From an uncultured Ilumatobacter sp. (lineage in GTDB: Bacteria > Actinomycetota > Acidimicrobiia > Acidimicrobiales > Ilumatobacteraceae): a DNA stretch of 64,000 nucleotides. The stretch lies in assembly GCA_938091165.1 (NCBI GenBank), contig CALKNK010000015.1, forward strand, positions 1-64,000, in the 5' to 3' direction. How positions within the stretch are numbered: the stretch's first letter is position 1; each line of letters starts with the position of its first letter. Of the stretch, positions 42,517 through 50,550 are shown piece after piece. Below the pieces are notes generated by a model. That model was not told the origin of the DNA. It did not search any database and saw only the letters and a list, made by a program, of their open reading frames with translations. A program made the position numbers and the translations under genes.

Positions 42517-43121
42517 CCGACGCTGTCGATGCCGTGGAACCTGCCGGTGGTGACGAGTCCTCAGACGGCGATCGCCCCCGCCCGGTGGCGCCCTGGATCG
42601 CCCTTGGTATTGCGGTGGTCATGGTCGGACTGTTCGTTTTGCTGGTCGGCGCCGACACTGGCGGTGGTGAGGACGCAGAATCTCCGCTGCTCGGCCGACC
42701 GGCACCCGAGGCGGTCGGCACGTTGCTCGACGGCACCAATTTCGATCTGTCGCAGCGCAAAGGGAGTTGGGTGGTCATCAACTTCTTCCGCGCCGACTGC
42801 GCCCCGTGCATTGCCGAACATCCCGATCTGGTCGCCTTTGTTGATGACCAAGACGCGCTGGGAACCGAGGGTGCAGAGTTCTACTCGATCGTGGTCAATG
42901 ACAGTCGGGAAGACGTCGAGGAGTTCTTTGCCGAACGCGGCGGCGATTGGCCGGTCGTGCTCGAACACGAGCAGATCGACGTGGCCTTCGGCGTGGCGCT
43001 CGTTCCGGAGACCTGGATCATCGATCCCAGTGGTGTCGTGCAGGTGCGGATCATTTCTCGAGTGTCCGAAGAACGATTGAACGTGACGATGCAGCAGCTG
43101 CGCGAGGCCTACGCCGCATGA
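42513..43121 (+). CDS. ccmG: CcmG-like thioredoxin (TlpA/ResA family)
   Basis: A 202-residue membrane-tethered thioredoxin. After an acidic N-terminus and one membrane helix (about 28-46) comes a TlpA-like domain with the redox motif CAPC (Cys96, Cys99) in FFRADCAPCIAEHP and the cis-proline loop VPETWIID. It should reduce apocytochrome cysteines before haem attachment. Its stop overlaps the ATG of a nine-codon open frame that ends on the ATG of ccmH (see separate entry). Confidence 0.92.
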   Translation: MTDAVDAVEPAGGDESSDGDRPRPVAPWIALGIAVVMVGLFVLLVGADTGGGEDAESPLLGRPAPEAVGTLLDGTNFDLSQRKGSWVVINFFRADCAPCIAEHPDLVAFVDDQDALGTEGAEFYSIVVNDSREDVEEFFAERGGDWPVVLEHEQIDVAFGVALVPETWIIDPSGVVQVRIISRVSEERLNVTMQQLREAYAA

Positions 43122-43150
43122 GTTTCAACAGGGCTGACGCCGCATGAGTT
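43111..43150 (+). repeat. 14-base direct repeat making a nine-codon ORF at the ccmG/ccmH junction
   Basis: ACGCCGCATGAGTT occurs at 43111-43124 and 43137-43150, so the gene-junction ATGA appears twice. The first ATG (43118) overlaps the ccmG stop and opens MSFNRADAA, whose TGA (43145-43147) overlaps the ccmH ATG at 43144. Translation could pass from ccmG to ccmH by two termination-reinitiation steps. It may be a simple short duplication. Confidence 0.6.
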
Positions 43151-43644
43151 CGGGATTGAGCGAGATCAACAACAAGATGAAGGGCTGGCCGGGTTGGGTG
43201 CTGCTCCTGGTCGTCGTCGTGTCGGTCCTCGCAATCGGCTCGACTCGCGCATCCGGGCCGCAGAGCCAAGAAGAGCGGATCGATCTCATTTCGAAGCGAG
43301 TGGCGTGCCCGGTTTGTAACGGTGAGAGCGTGGCTGAATCACGGAACAACGCCTCGCGCGCGATTCGGAATGAGATCGACTCGTTGGTGCGAAGCACCCC
43401 TTTGACTGACGACCAGATCGTTGCCGGTCTGGAAGACAGCTACGGCACCGACATTCTGCTCGTCCCCAGGGCGACCGGATTCGACGCGTTGATTTGGGTG
43501 CTGCCCACGATGGCTTTCGTGTTTGGCGTGGCGGGCCTCGCCGTTGCGTTCCGACGGTGGCGGGTTGAGGCCGACGGCATGGCAGACCCGACTGATGCTG
43601 ACCGCGACATTGTTGCGGCCGCTCGACGGGCCGACCGTCCATGA
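43144..43644 (+). CDS. ccmH: CcmH (CycL), apocytochrome thiol oxidoreductase
   Basis: A 166-residue protein with an N-terminal membrane helix (about 16-33), the CcmH domain ERIDLISKRVACPVCNGESVAES with the CPVC redox pair (Cys55, Cys58), the NNASRAIRNEIDSLV helix, and a second membrane helix (about 119-139). This is the short CcmH/CycL form; the TPR part is a separate gene, ccmI, whose ATG overlaps the stop here. Confidence 0.95.
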   Translation: MSSGLSEINNKMKGWPGWVLLLVVVVSVLAIGSTRASGPQSQEERIDLISKRVACPVCNGESVAESRNNASRAIRNEIDSLVRSTPLTDDQIVAGLEDSYGTDILLVPRATGFDALIWVLPTMAFVFGVAGLAVAFRRWRVEADGMADPTDADRDIVAAARRADRP

Positions 43645-44465
43645 CCGACGAAATGCCCGGCTCTGGCGCGGACGCGACGGCATCGCCGCAAGACGCGGTC
43701 ACGCCCCTGCGCAGCGGCGCCCATCTCGATCGACTTGCCGAACTTGAACAGGAACGGCGGTTCCTGCTCCGTTCGCTCGACGACCTCGAACGCGAATTTG
43801 AAGCCGGTGACGTCGACGAATCCGACTACGTAACGCTCCGGGACGGGTATACCGTGCGCGCCGCTGCGGTACTCCGTCAGATAGATTCTGGTCGGGCGCG
43901 GCTTGCCCCCAAGGCGACGCGTCGCTGGGGCCGGCTGGCCCTGATCACGTCAGCTGTGCTTGTGCTCGCCGTGGCGATCGGGTTTGCGCTGGCGAACGCC
44001 TTCGGCGAACGCGGTGCCAATCAGGAAATCACGGGTTTCGATCCGGGCGACGATGCGCGTATCGTCTTGGCCTCGGCACGCGATGCACTCAATGAGAGCG
44101 AGTTCGCACTGGCGAATGCATTGTTTGCACGGGTGGTCCAGATGGAGCGCGATCGCCAGATCGACAACGTCGAAGCCATCGCATACTTCGGCTGGACTCT
44201 GGCCCTTCAAGCGCGGTTGGAGTCCGCCGACTTGACGACCGATACTCGCCTCGACGCAGCCCAGATCGCCCTCCAACAGGCGACGGTGATCGACCCGGAC
44301 TACGCGGATCCGCAATGCTTCCTCGCGATTATCGAGTTCGCGTTCCTCGACGATGCCGACGCGGCGCTACCGTATGTCGTCGCCTGCGAGTCGGGCAACC
44401 CGCCAGCTGATATTGCCAACCTGATTGCCGGGTTTGCCGCTGACATCCGCGCGGCGGCGAGCTGA
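43641..44465 (+). CDS. ccmI: CcmI (CycH)-like TPR protein
   Basis: A 274-residue protein ending the ccm operon. The N-terminal coiled segment (LAELEQERRFLLRSLDDLER) and GYTVRAAAVLRQI match the cytoplasmic part of CcmI. A membrane helix follows (about 97-117) and then TPR-like repeats (about 135-270) that in CcmI bind the C-terminal helix of apocytochrome c. The domain order and position make the assignment firm although sequence is divergent. Coupled to ccmH by ATGA. Confidence 0.9.
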   Translation: MTDEMPGSGADATASPQDAVTPLRSGAHLDRLAELEQERRFLLRSLDDLEREFEAGDVDESDYVTLRDGYTVRAAAVLRQIDSGRARLAPKATRRWGRLALITSAVLVLAVAIGFALANAFGERGANQEITGFDPGDDARIVLASARDALNESEFALANALFARVVQMERDRQIDNVEAIAYFGWTLALQARLESADLTTDTRLDAAQIALQQATVIDPDYADPQCFLAIIEFAFLDDADAALPYVVACESGNPPADIANLIAGFAADIRAAAS

Positions 44466-44526
44466 TCGGTTCGCCACCGCATCACACCGGGGTCGAACGT
44501 CACCGGTGGCTGTACCTCGGCGTCGC

Positions 44527-44532
44527 TACTTT
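44527..44532 (+). promoter_or_regulatory. -10 hexamer for leaderless DUF4190 gene
   Basis: TACTTT ends 6 bases before the ATG at 44539, so the broken gene has kept its promoter. Confidence 0.4.
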
Positions 44533-44538
44533 GACACG

Positions 44539-44976
44539 ATGGCTATGAACCCGCCGCTGCCTACCGGCGGTCAACCTCCTGGATGTCCGCCGCAGGGCCC
44601 GGGTGGTCAGCCACCTGGGTATCCGCCGCAGGGCCCGGGCGGTCCCCTTGCTCTACCGCCTGGCTAGGTTCCATTCGCCCAAGATTCACCCGGCGGAGGT
44701 CAGCGGACCAACGGGCTCGCCGTCGCGTCGCTGGTACTCGGCATCGTCGGCATCATCCTCTGCGTGCTGTTCATCCCGTGGATCCTGGCGATCATCTTTG
44801 AGTCCATTGCGATCAAGCAATGCAACGATGATCCGACGTACACCGGTAAGGGTCTGGCAATCGCTGGACTCGTCTGCGGCCTCGTTGGAAGCGTATTGGT
44901 GGTGCTGATTCTTGTCGGGGGCAACAGCGACTTCAGCTATGACTTCAACAGCTACGTGCTCAGCCTCGTCCACTGA
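44539..44976 (+). pseudogene. DUF4190 membrane protein gene with an in-frame TAG
   Basis: The frame from ATG 44539 encodes a Pro/Gly/Gln-rich N-terminus with three GQPPG(C/Y)PPQGPG-like repeats, then TAG at 44665-44667, and continues in the same frame with QRTNGLAVASLVLGIVGIIL and a second membrane helix (GLAIAGLVCGLVGSVLVVLI), the standard DUF4190 pair. Without the TAG it would be a 145-residue protein. The codon falls where the repeat would have PPGY, so TAC or TAT to TAG is the simplest change. Translation as read stops after 42 codons and would miss both helices; reinitiation at GTG 44764 would truncate the first helix. Confidence 0.8.
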
Positions 44977-45001
44977 CCTGAATCACCGGTTGGCCTGGGC
45001 G

Positions 45002-45496
45002 CTACTTCTTCGTTGACTTGGCCGCCAACTTAGGCGCCGGCCAGACCTTGCCCTTGGTGATTCGGCTGCCTTTGCGGCGAAGCACCCAGACGCTGGCCTT
45101 GGACCAGTCGGCCGGGGTTTCCACTTGCATGCCTCGGCGAACCAGTGCCGTGATCACCTCTGGAATGATGTCGCCGTGGCTGCACAGAACAGCGCCGTCT
45201 TCGACCTCGTTCAAGAGGTCAAGGACCGGCTCGAACGGTTCGCCCTCAAAGAGTCGTCTATCGGCCTGCACCTTGAGCCCGGTCAGACCGCCGAGTGGCT
45301 CAAGCGTCTGCATGCAGCGGATGTACGGGCTTGCGTAGAGCGCAGTGATGTCCTTCTTGACGAGTCGCCGGGCGACGGCGGTCGACTGTTTCCACCCAGT
45401 CTTGCTGAGGGGCCGGTCGACATCGTCGCCTTCCCACAAGCGACGTTCGCCGGCCTTTGCATGGCGCACGAAATAGATGACCGCGGCACGCTCCAC
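45002..45496 (-). CDS. SixA-like histidine phosphatase
   Basis: A 164-residue phosphatase of the SixA branch of the histidine phosphatase superfamily. The phosphohistidine motif is YFVRHAKAGERR (about 8-19), DRPLSKTGWKQS follows, and the second catalytic histidine is in VLCSHGDIIPEV. SixA removes phosphate from phosphohistidine proteins in E. coli; the actinobacterial target is unknown. The tail ends in a Lys/Ala-rich APKLAAKSTKK. The start is GTG at 45496, with AGG eight bases upstream. The DUF4328 gene precedes it by 12 bases and may be co-transcribed. Confidence 0.9.
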   Translation of the reverse strand: MERAAVIYFVRHAKAGERRLWEGDDVDRPLSKTGWKQSTAVARRLVKKDITALYASPYIRCMQTLEPLGGLTGLKVQADRRLFEGEPFEPVLDLLNEVEDGAVLCSHGDIIPEVITALVRRGMQVETPADWSKASVWVLRRKGSRITKGKVWPAPKLAAKSTKK

Positions 45497-45508
45497 AGGA
45501 TCAACCTG

Positions 45509-46339
45509 TCAGCTCTCGCTGGTGAGCGATCGGTGCCGTGCGGTGAGTTGTCGCACGAAGAGGATCCAGGCGATTGCTGCAATCAGGCCGATGACGGAGC
45601 CAATGATCGTGACGGTCTGGTTCGTGTCGAGAAGATTCTCGGCGACCGCCTCAGCGCCGGTGTCGCCGAAGCTGCCCGTGAGGCTGCCCGCAGACAAGAA
45701 GAGCGCAAGCAGTGGCCAGATGCCGAATGCCAGCCACCATACCCAGAGCACCGGGTTGTTGGACTTGGTGTCGACCTGGCCGCTGGGCTGGCCAGCTACG
45801 GCGCTCGGGTTTGACTTGTTCCACTGTTCGCGCAGCATGAGAAACGGGATGACGTAGAGCACCACCGGCGGCAAGAACCAGCCGAAGATGGCGAAGAGCG
45901 GATGCCAGGTTGTTGTCATGCCGAACGCCCGCAGGTTCGCCGAGATGCGATACATCCAAATCATCACGAGCACCATTGAGGCGAGGGTGGCGACGCCGGA
46001 GAGCGCAGAAAAAGCCGATGATGACACGAGTTGATCGTTGAAGGCGCTCTCGGAGATGCGACCTGCAAGCAGATCTTCAGCATCGGACCGAAGGCCCGAT
46101 TGAAGGATTCCGTTGAGGAGGCCGCCGATGCCGGCGATGGCAACCACGATGGTGATGGCGGTGGACAGGCCCTTGACCCGGCTGACCCTCGGGGTCGGCA
46201 TCGGTGCGCTCCCGTAAGCCATATAGCTGGGCGGTGGCGCCATGTTGCCCGGAGGCGGCGGCGGAACCAGCTGACCCGACGGGGGAGGTGGGGGCGAGGG
46301 AGGGGTTTGATCCGGAGGTGGGGGAGGAACGTCGCTCAC
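45509..46339 (-). CDS. DUF4328 membrane protein with proline-rich N-terminus
   Basis: A 276-residue protein with a proline-rich cytoplasmic N-terminus (about residues 1-50, runs of four to five prolines), then about five to six membrane helices (first at about 57-78). The LRAFGMTTTWHPLFAIFGWFLPPV segment is the DUF4328 hallmark. Function unknown; actinobacterial members often sit near signalling genes. I chose GTG at 46339 over TTG at 46348 because it gives the compact MSDVPPPPP beginning common to the family. It precedes the sixA-like gene. Confidence 0.82.
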   Translation of the reverse strand: MSDVPPPPPDQTPPSPPPPPSGQLVPPPPPGNMAPPPSYMAYGSAPMPTPRVSRVKGLSTAITIVVAIAGIGGLLNGILQSGLRSDAEDLLAGRISESAFNDQLVSSSAFSALSGVATLASMVLVMIWMYRISANLRAFGMTTTWHPLFAIFGWFLPPVVLYVIPFLMLREQWNKSNPSAVAGQPSGQVDTKSNNPVLWVWWLAFGIWPLLALFLSAGSLTGSFGDTGAEAVAENLLDTNQTVTIIGSVIGLIAAIAWILFVRQLTARHRSLTSES

Positions 46340-46426
46340 GCGGGTCAAGCTATCCCCGTCGCCTGGCGTTGTCTGCTGCCGTTGGTCCCAAAGTTTGTGG
46401 CGAAGACACTTGCTACGTTCTCTCGG

Positions 46427-48175
46427 TCAGCCTTTCGCTTCAGACCATGCATGAATCACGCTCGTATCACTCACGAAACGGACCGGTTGCACTCCGCCTA
46501 AACGCACTGGTGCCCAGCGGTGTGCAGCTTCCTGTAGACAGCGGTCGAGCAACTCGGCTGCTTCCGCAGCACGGGTTTCAGGGACGTGAATCAGCAATTC
46601 GTCGTGGAGGCACAACACGATGCGCGCGTTGAGGCCGTTGGATCGCGCCCGCATCAGCACTGCCCAAGTCTTGAAGAATTCGGCGGCAGCACCTTGGACC
46701 ATCGCATTGCGACCGAAGCGACCGCGTGCCGCGGCGCGCGACCGGGCGTCGCGATCGTTGACCTCGTTGGTGTTGGTTGTGCTCATCGGCACGAGGCGGC
46801 CGCCGTAGGTGCGCAGGTCGTTGCTGCCCTGCGCTGCGCGATCTGCATCCGCGAGATATCCCATCGCCACCGGGTACTCGCGCTCGAGCCCAAGGAGCGC
46901 CTCGGCGCCCTTGCCGGTCGTCTGTCCGTACATCGCGCCGAGCACGGCCACCTTTGCGATCTCGCGTTCGACTCGCAGCTGATCGGCGACTGGTGCGTAC
47001 ATGTCGTCCGCCTGGGTGGCGGCGGCAAGTTTCGGGTCGCCGGACACGGCGGCGAGGATACGCGGCTCGATCTGGCCGAGATCGGCGCGGACAAACGCGT
47101 GACCCGACTCGGCGGCTACAGCCGGTCGGAGCTCGGCAGGCATGTTGTGTAATCCGGCGCTTGCGGTCATGCGGCCGGCCGCTCCGTCGGATCCCGACCA
47201 CGATCCACGCAGTCGGCCGTCTGGGCCTAAGTGTTCGTCGAGCCAGGCGAATCCGAATGTGGTGAGGACGCGTTCAGCGCGACGCCAAGCGAGCAGTGGT
47301 TCCACGATCGGGTGAGCATCGCGGAGCGCCTCAAGTCGCCAGGCCCGCGTGTCGGGGACCTCGATGCCAACGCGGCGCAGCAGCGACTTGACTTGGTCGG
47401 GGCTGCGCAGGTCGAAGGTGATACCGGGCGCAAGATGCTGCATCACGTCGTGATCTCGACGTTGCAGCTCAGCGGCCGCTTCGGCCGCATTGCGGGGGCG
47501 GGGACCGACGAACCCGGCGATGATTGACTCGGCGATGGCAAGGTCAACGGGCAGACCGTCGATCTCCAGTTCGGCACAGAGTAGCTCGGCCGCGGATTCC
47601 GACAGCACCGTGGCACGCAGCTGAGGACCGTGGCCGAGATCATCCATGTATCGCGACTGCAACTGCTGCATCGCGAGTGCCGTCTCGGCCCACGAGGCCA
47701 CCTGGGCGGAAGACTTCGACCAGTCGCCCTCGACCCATTCGGGACGAAGATAGCCGTCTGGCCCGATGGGCTCGTCAAGGTCTCCGGCATCGAGCGCCTG
47801 GTTGAACAAGTTGACCGGCATACGGTGCGGAATGCTGGCCACGTCGAGGTCATGGAGGCGCGCCCAGATCTGTTCGGGTTCGGACCGCCAACCACCAAAG
47901 AGCAGCCGGTGTGCTGCCGAGAGATCCCAACATTTTGCTGGACGCACCCCCCACTTGATGATGTTCAGCGCAGTGCGATTTGACCACCAGCTCCAGCGTG
48001 GTGAGACAGCTGCCTCCGTTGCGGCAAAGACATCAGGTGCGTCGCCAATGTCGATCAGCACGACGGGCCGCCCCTCGGACGCAAACGCAACGGCGTGATC
48101 GCCGATTGCCACGCTGACGATCGCGCCGGTGGCGAGATCACCGAGGCTCGATCCGCTGCTGCTCACAGCATTCAT
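46427..48175 (-). CDS. bifunctional 3'-5' exonuclease/DNA polymerase-like, family A
   Basis: A 582-residue family A polymerase lacking the 5' nuclease domain, as in a second PolA-like protein found in many actinobacteria. Polymerase motif A is FVRADLGQIEPRILA, motif B REIAKVAVLGAMYGQTTG, and motif C LCLHDELLIHVP. The N-terminal 200 residues correspond to the exonuclease region, but I cannot find its DxE motif, so proofreading may be lost. It could act in repair or lesion bypass. The main replicative-repair PolA must be elsewhere. The start is ATG 48175; no leaderless -10 seen. Confidence 0.93.
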   Translation of the reverse strand: MNAVSSSGSSLGDLATGAIVSVAIGDHAVAFASEGRPVVLIDIGDAPDVFAATEAAVSPRWSWWSNRTALNIIKWGVRPAKCWDLSAAHRLLFGGWRSEPEQIWARLHDLDVASIPHRMPVNLFNQALDAGDLDEPIGPDGYLRPEWVEGDWSKSSAQVASWAETALAMQQLQSRYMDDLGHGPQLRATVLSESAAELLCAELEIDGLPVDLAIAESIIAGFVGPRPRNAAEAAAELQRRDHDVMQHLAPGITFDLRSPDQVKSLLRRVGIEVPDTRAWRLEALRDAHPIVEPLLAWRRAERVLTTFGFAWLDEHLGPDGRLRGSWSGSDGAAGRMTASAGLHNMPAELRPAVAAESGHAFVRADLGQIEPRILAAVSGDPKLAAATQADDMYAPVADQLRVEREIAKVAVLGAMYGQTTGKGAEALLGLEREYPVAMGYLADADRAAQGSNDLRTYGGRLVPMSTTNTNEVNDRDARSRAAARGRFGRNAMVQGAAAEFFKTWAVLMRARSNGLNARIVLCLHDELLIHVPETRAAEAAELLDRCLQEAAHRWAPVRLGGVQPVRFVSDTSVIHAWSEAKG

Positions 48176-48207
48176 CTTCGCAGCTGGAGAGTCGGACCGA
48201 TGGTGTG

Positions 48208-48546
48208 TCAGCCCCAGCCGAGTTCGTGGAGTCGATCGTCGTCGATGCCCGCAGCGTGGGCCACCTCGTGGATCACGGTGACGTAGACCTCGTCGGCGAG
48301 GTCGTCGATGTCTTCACACATCGCACACAGTGGCAGTCGATAGATCGACACGACGTCTGGTCCTTCATGGCCGGTGCGTTCCGTGTGGGGGACGCCCTCG
48401 TAGAGCCCAAGAATCGTCGGCTCGACCGCGTTGCGGTCATGGATTTGCACGACGACGTTGTCGAGCACGTGCTGGAGTTCGTCCGGAAGGTCATCGAGAG
48501 CTTCAGCGACCATGCGCTCAAACCGGTACTTGGCCACGACCTCCAT
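48208..48546 (-). CDS. zincin-like metallopeptidase family protein
   Basis: A 112-residue minimal zincin of the actinobacterial metallopeptidase family. The zinc motif VIHEVAHAAGIDDDRLHELG (residues 91-110) holds His93, Glu94, His97 and a downstream His107 or Glu108 as third ligand. VYEGVPHTER-like LYEGVPHTER and IYRLPLC are family strands. Substrate unknown. It starts 13 bases after the end of mrp, so it is probably expressed with it. Confidence 0.92.
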   Translation of the reverse strand: MEVVAKYRFERMVAEALDDLPDELQHVLDNVVVQIHDRNAVEPTILGLYEGVPHTERTGHEGPDVVSIYRLPLCAMCEDIDDLADEVYVTVIHEVAHAAGIDDDRLHELGWG

Positions 48547-48559
48547 GACAGGAATCGGA

Positions 48560-49714
48560 CTAGAGGATTTTCAACTCGGGGGAGTAGATCTTCTTTGGCT
48601 TCATGTCCACGGCGATTTGGTGAGCCATCTCGTGGAAGATCTTGGCTGACTCGGACTCGGGGTCAACCGCAGCGATGGGCTCGCCATCGTCGCCGCCTTC
48701 GCGCAGCTCGGGAATGAGCGGGAGCTGACCAATGAGCGGCACACCCACGTCGTCGGCGAGCGCCTGTCCGCCACCGGACCCAAAGATTTCGTACTTCTTG
48801 CCATCGTCGCCCGTGAACCACGACATGTTCTCGATGACACCGCGCACGGGCAGATTGACCTTCTCAGCCATCGCCGCAGACATCGCTGCAACCTTCTGGG
48901 CAGCCGGCTGCGGCGTGGTGACGACGAAGACTTCACCGCGAGGCAGATACTGCGACAGCGAAAGCGCAATGTCACCGGTGCCGGGCGGCATGTCAATCAG
49001 TAGGAAGTCAGGTTCGTCCCAGAAGACGTCTGTGAGAAACTGCTCGAGCGCCTTGTGCAGCATCGGGCCACGCCAAATGACCGCTTCTCCTTGCGGCACG
49101 AAGTAGCCGATCGAGATTGCCCGAACGCCGTACATTTCTGGCGGAATGAGCATCTCGTCAATGACCACTGGCTCGCGGTCGGTACCGAGCATTCGAGGAA
49201 TCGAGTAACCGTAGATATCGGCGTCGATGATGCCCACCGAATAGCCCTGCGCAGCCAGCGCGACTGCAAGGTTGGTAGTGACGGTGGATTTTCCAACGCC
49301 ACCTTTTCCTGAAGAAATGAGCAGCGGGCGAGTTTTCGAATCGTTTTTTGCGAATGGGACGACACGGCCTTCGGCATGCCCGTGAGCTTGACCCTGACCA
49401 GCGGTGGCGCCGGCATCGCCGTGGAGCGTCTTGCGGAGGTTCTCACGGTCTTCGTCGCTCATCACCGTGAACTCGAGATCGATCGATTCGACGCCGTCGA
49501 GTTGGGTAGCTGCCTCGGACACGCGGCGAGTGATTTCGTCCTTCAGTGGACACCCTGGGACGGTGAGGGCGACCAGCACGCCGACGACGCCGTTGTCCAT
49601 AATCGACACGCCGCGCAGCATGCCGAGTTCGACGATCGAGCGGTGCAACTCGGGGTCCTCGACCGGGCGAAGTGCCTCGACGATCTGGTCTTCCGTGACG
49701 ACGGGGGAGCTCAT
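48560..49714 (-). CDS. mrp: Mrp/NBP35-type Fe-S cluster carrier ATPase
   Basis: A 384-residue P-loop ATPase of the Mrp/ApbC group, which carries [4Fe-4S] clusters to target proteins. An N-terminal MIP18/DUF59 domain (7-85) precedes a histidine-containing linker (HGHAEGR) and the deviant Walker A SSGKGGVGKST (134-144), with later DFLLIDMPPGTGD and IENMSWF. The CxxC near the C-terminus seen in many NBP35 proteins is not present. ATG 49714 starts the DUF59 domain properly. It is divergent from the SufR-like gene, which may control it. Confidence 0.94.
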   Translation of the reverse strand: MSSPVVTEDQIVEALRPVEDPELHRSIVELGMLRGVSIMDNGVVGVLVALTVPGCPLKDEITRRVSEAATQLDGVESIDLEFTVMSDEDRENLRKTLHGDAGATAGQGQAHGHAEGRVVPFAKNDSKTRPLLISSGKGGVGKSTVTTNLAVALAAQGYSVGIIDADIYGYSIPRMLGTDREPVVIDEMLIPPEMYGVRAISIGYFVPQGEAVIWRGPMLHKALEQFLTDVFWDEPDFLLIDMPPGTGDIALSLSQYLPRGEVFVVTTPQPAAQKVAAMSAAMAEKVNLPVRGVIENMSWFTGDDGKKYEIFGSGGGQALADDVGVPLIGQLPLIPELREGGDDGEPIAAVDPESESAKIFHEMAHQIAVDMKPKKIYSPELKIL

Positions 49715-49762
49715 GGCGTCCAGTGTGGCGACGCCCCGCGGGATTTGCACTACGGGCGTAGG

Positions 49763-49781
49763 TAATATCACTCAAGTGAGT
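49763..49781 (+). promoter_or_regulatory. SufR-like promoter with overlapping palindromes at the start codon
   Basis: TAATAT (49763-49768) ends 7 bases before the GTG start, so the mRNA should be leaderless. Immediately after it, TCACT-CA-AGTGA (49768-49779) and ACTCA-AG-TGAGT (49770-49781) are two overlapping 5-2-5 inverted repeats lying on the start site and GTG, a fitting place for autorepression. Confidence 0.5.
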
Positions 49782-50528
49782 TCTGGGACCGCATTCACCG
49801 CCACCGTGTCGGCCATCACAGACGCATTCGGTGACCCCACCCGGCGTTCGATCTACCTGATGGCACGGGAGCACTCGCAGGCAACGGGCGACGTTGAGGC
49901 GTTGGGTGTCACTGCCTCGATGGTGGCGGCTGAGATCGGAGTTCATTCCAATGTTGCGCGCCATCATCTTGAGAAGCTGGCGGCCGGTGGATATCTCGAA
50001 GTTGCCAGCGCCCGCGCCGACGCCGAGCGCTCAGCAGGCCGCCCATCGAAGCACTACCTGGCCGTCGGCGATTCTCTTGACACCGCAGCATTCCCGGTAC
50101 GCAGTGATGATCTGCTGCTTTCGCTCTTGGGGCGCACGCTGAGCAAGCTCCCCCCGGACGAGGCCGAGAAGATGGCCGAAGAAGTGGGTGCGGAGTACGG
50201 ACGAGCCATGGCTGCTGGTCTAAACGGCGATGCACTGAAGGCTGGACAGCGTTCACTGCGGTCAGCAATCCAAGCGGTTGCTGACGCATTGTCTGCACAC
50301 GGCTTTGCTGCCCACGCCGAAGGCCGTAACAACCAACTGAAGATTATTAACAACCACTGCCCGTTCGGTGATGTCGCTGCTGAACACCCGGTGATTTGTG
50401 CGGTCGATCGCGGCATGGTTCGCGGAATGCTCGGCGAGCTCTACAACGCCGCCGACCGTCAGTTCGGTGAGATCACTACCGAATCGTCACTTGCTGCAGG
50501 CGACACCTTCTGCACCACTGCCGTCTGA
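49776..50528 (+). CDS. SufR-like Fe-S sensing transcriptional regulator
   Basis: A 250-residue winged-helix regulator. ITDAFGDPTRRSIYLMAR and SMVAAEIGVHSNVARHHLEKL form the ArsR/DeoR-like DNA-binding domain (about 13-70). The C-terminal domain has the SufR cluster pattern: Cys195 in NNHCPFGD, Cys208 in HPVICAVDRG and Cys246 near the end. SufR proteins hold an Fe-S cluster and repress suf genes. No suf genes are in the window, but it faces mrp, an Fe-S carrier, across about 60 bases. The GTG at 49776 is set by the -10 hexamer; no ATG fits. Confidence 0.88.
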   Translation: MSSGTAFTATVSAITDAFGDPTRRSIYLMAREHSQATGDVEALGVTASMVAAEIGVHSNVARHHLEKLAAGGYLEVASARADAERSAGRPSKHYLAVGDSLDTAAFPVRSDDLLLSLLGRTLSKLPPDEAEKMAEEVGAEYGRAMAAGLNGDALKAGQRSLRSAIQAVADALSAHGFAAHAEGRNNQLKIINNHCPFGDVAAEHPVICAVDRGMVRGMLGELYNAADRQFGEITTESSLAAGDTFCTTAV

Positions 50529-50550
50529 CTGACTCGCTCTGCGGGTGAGG

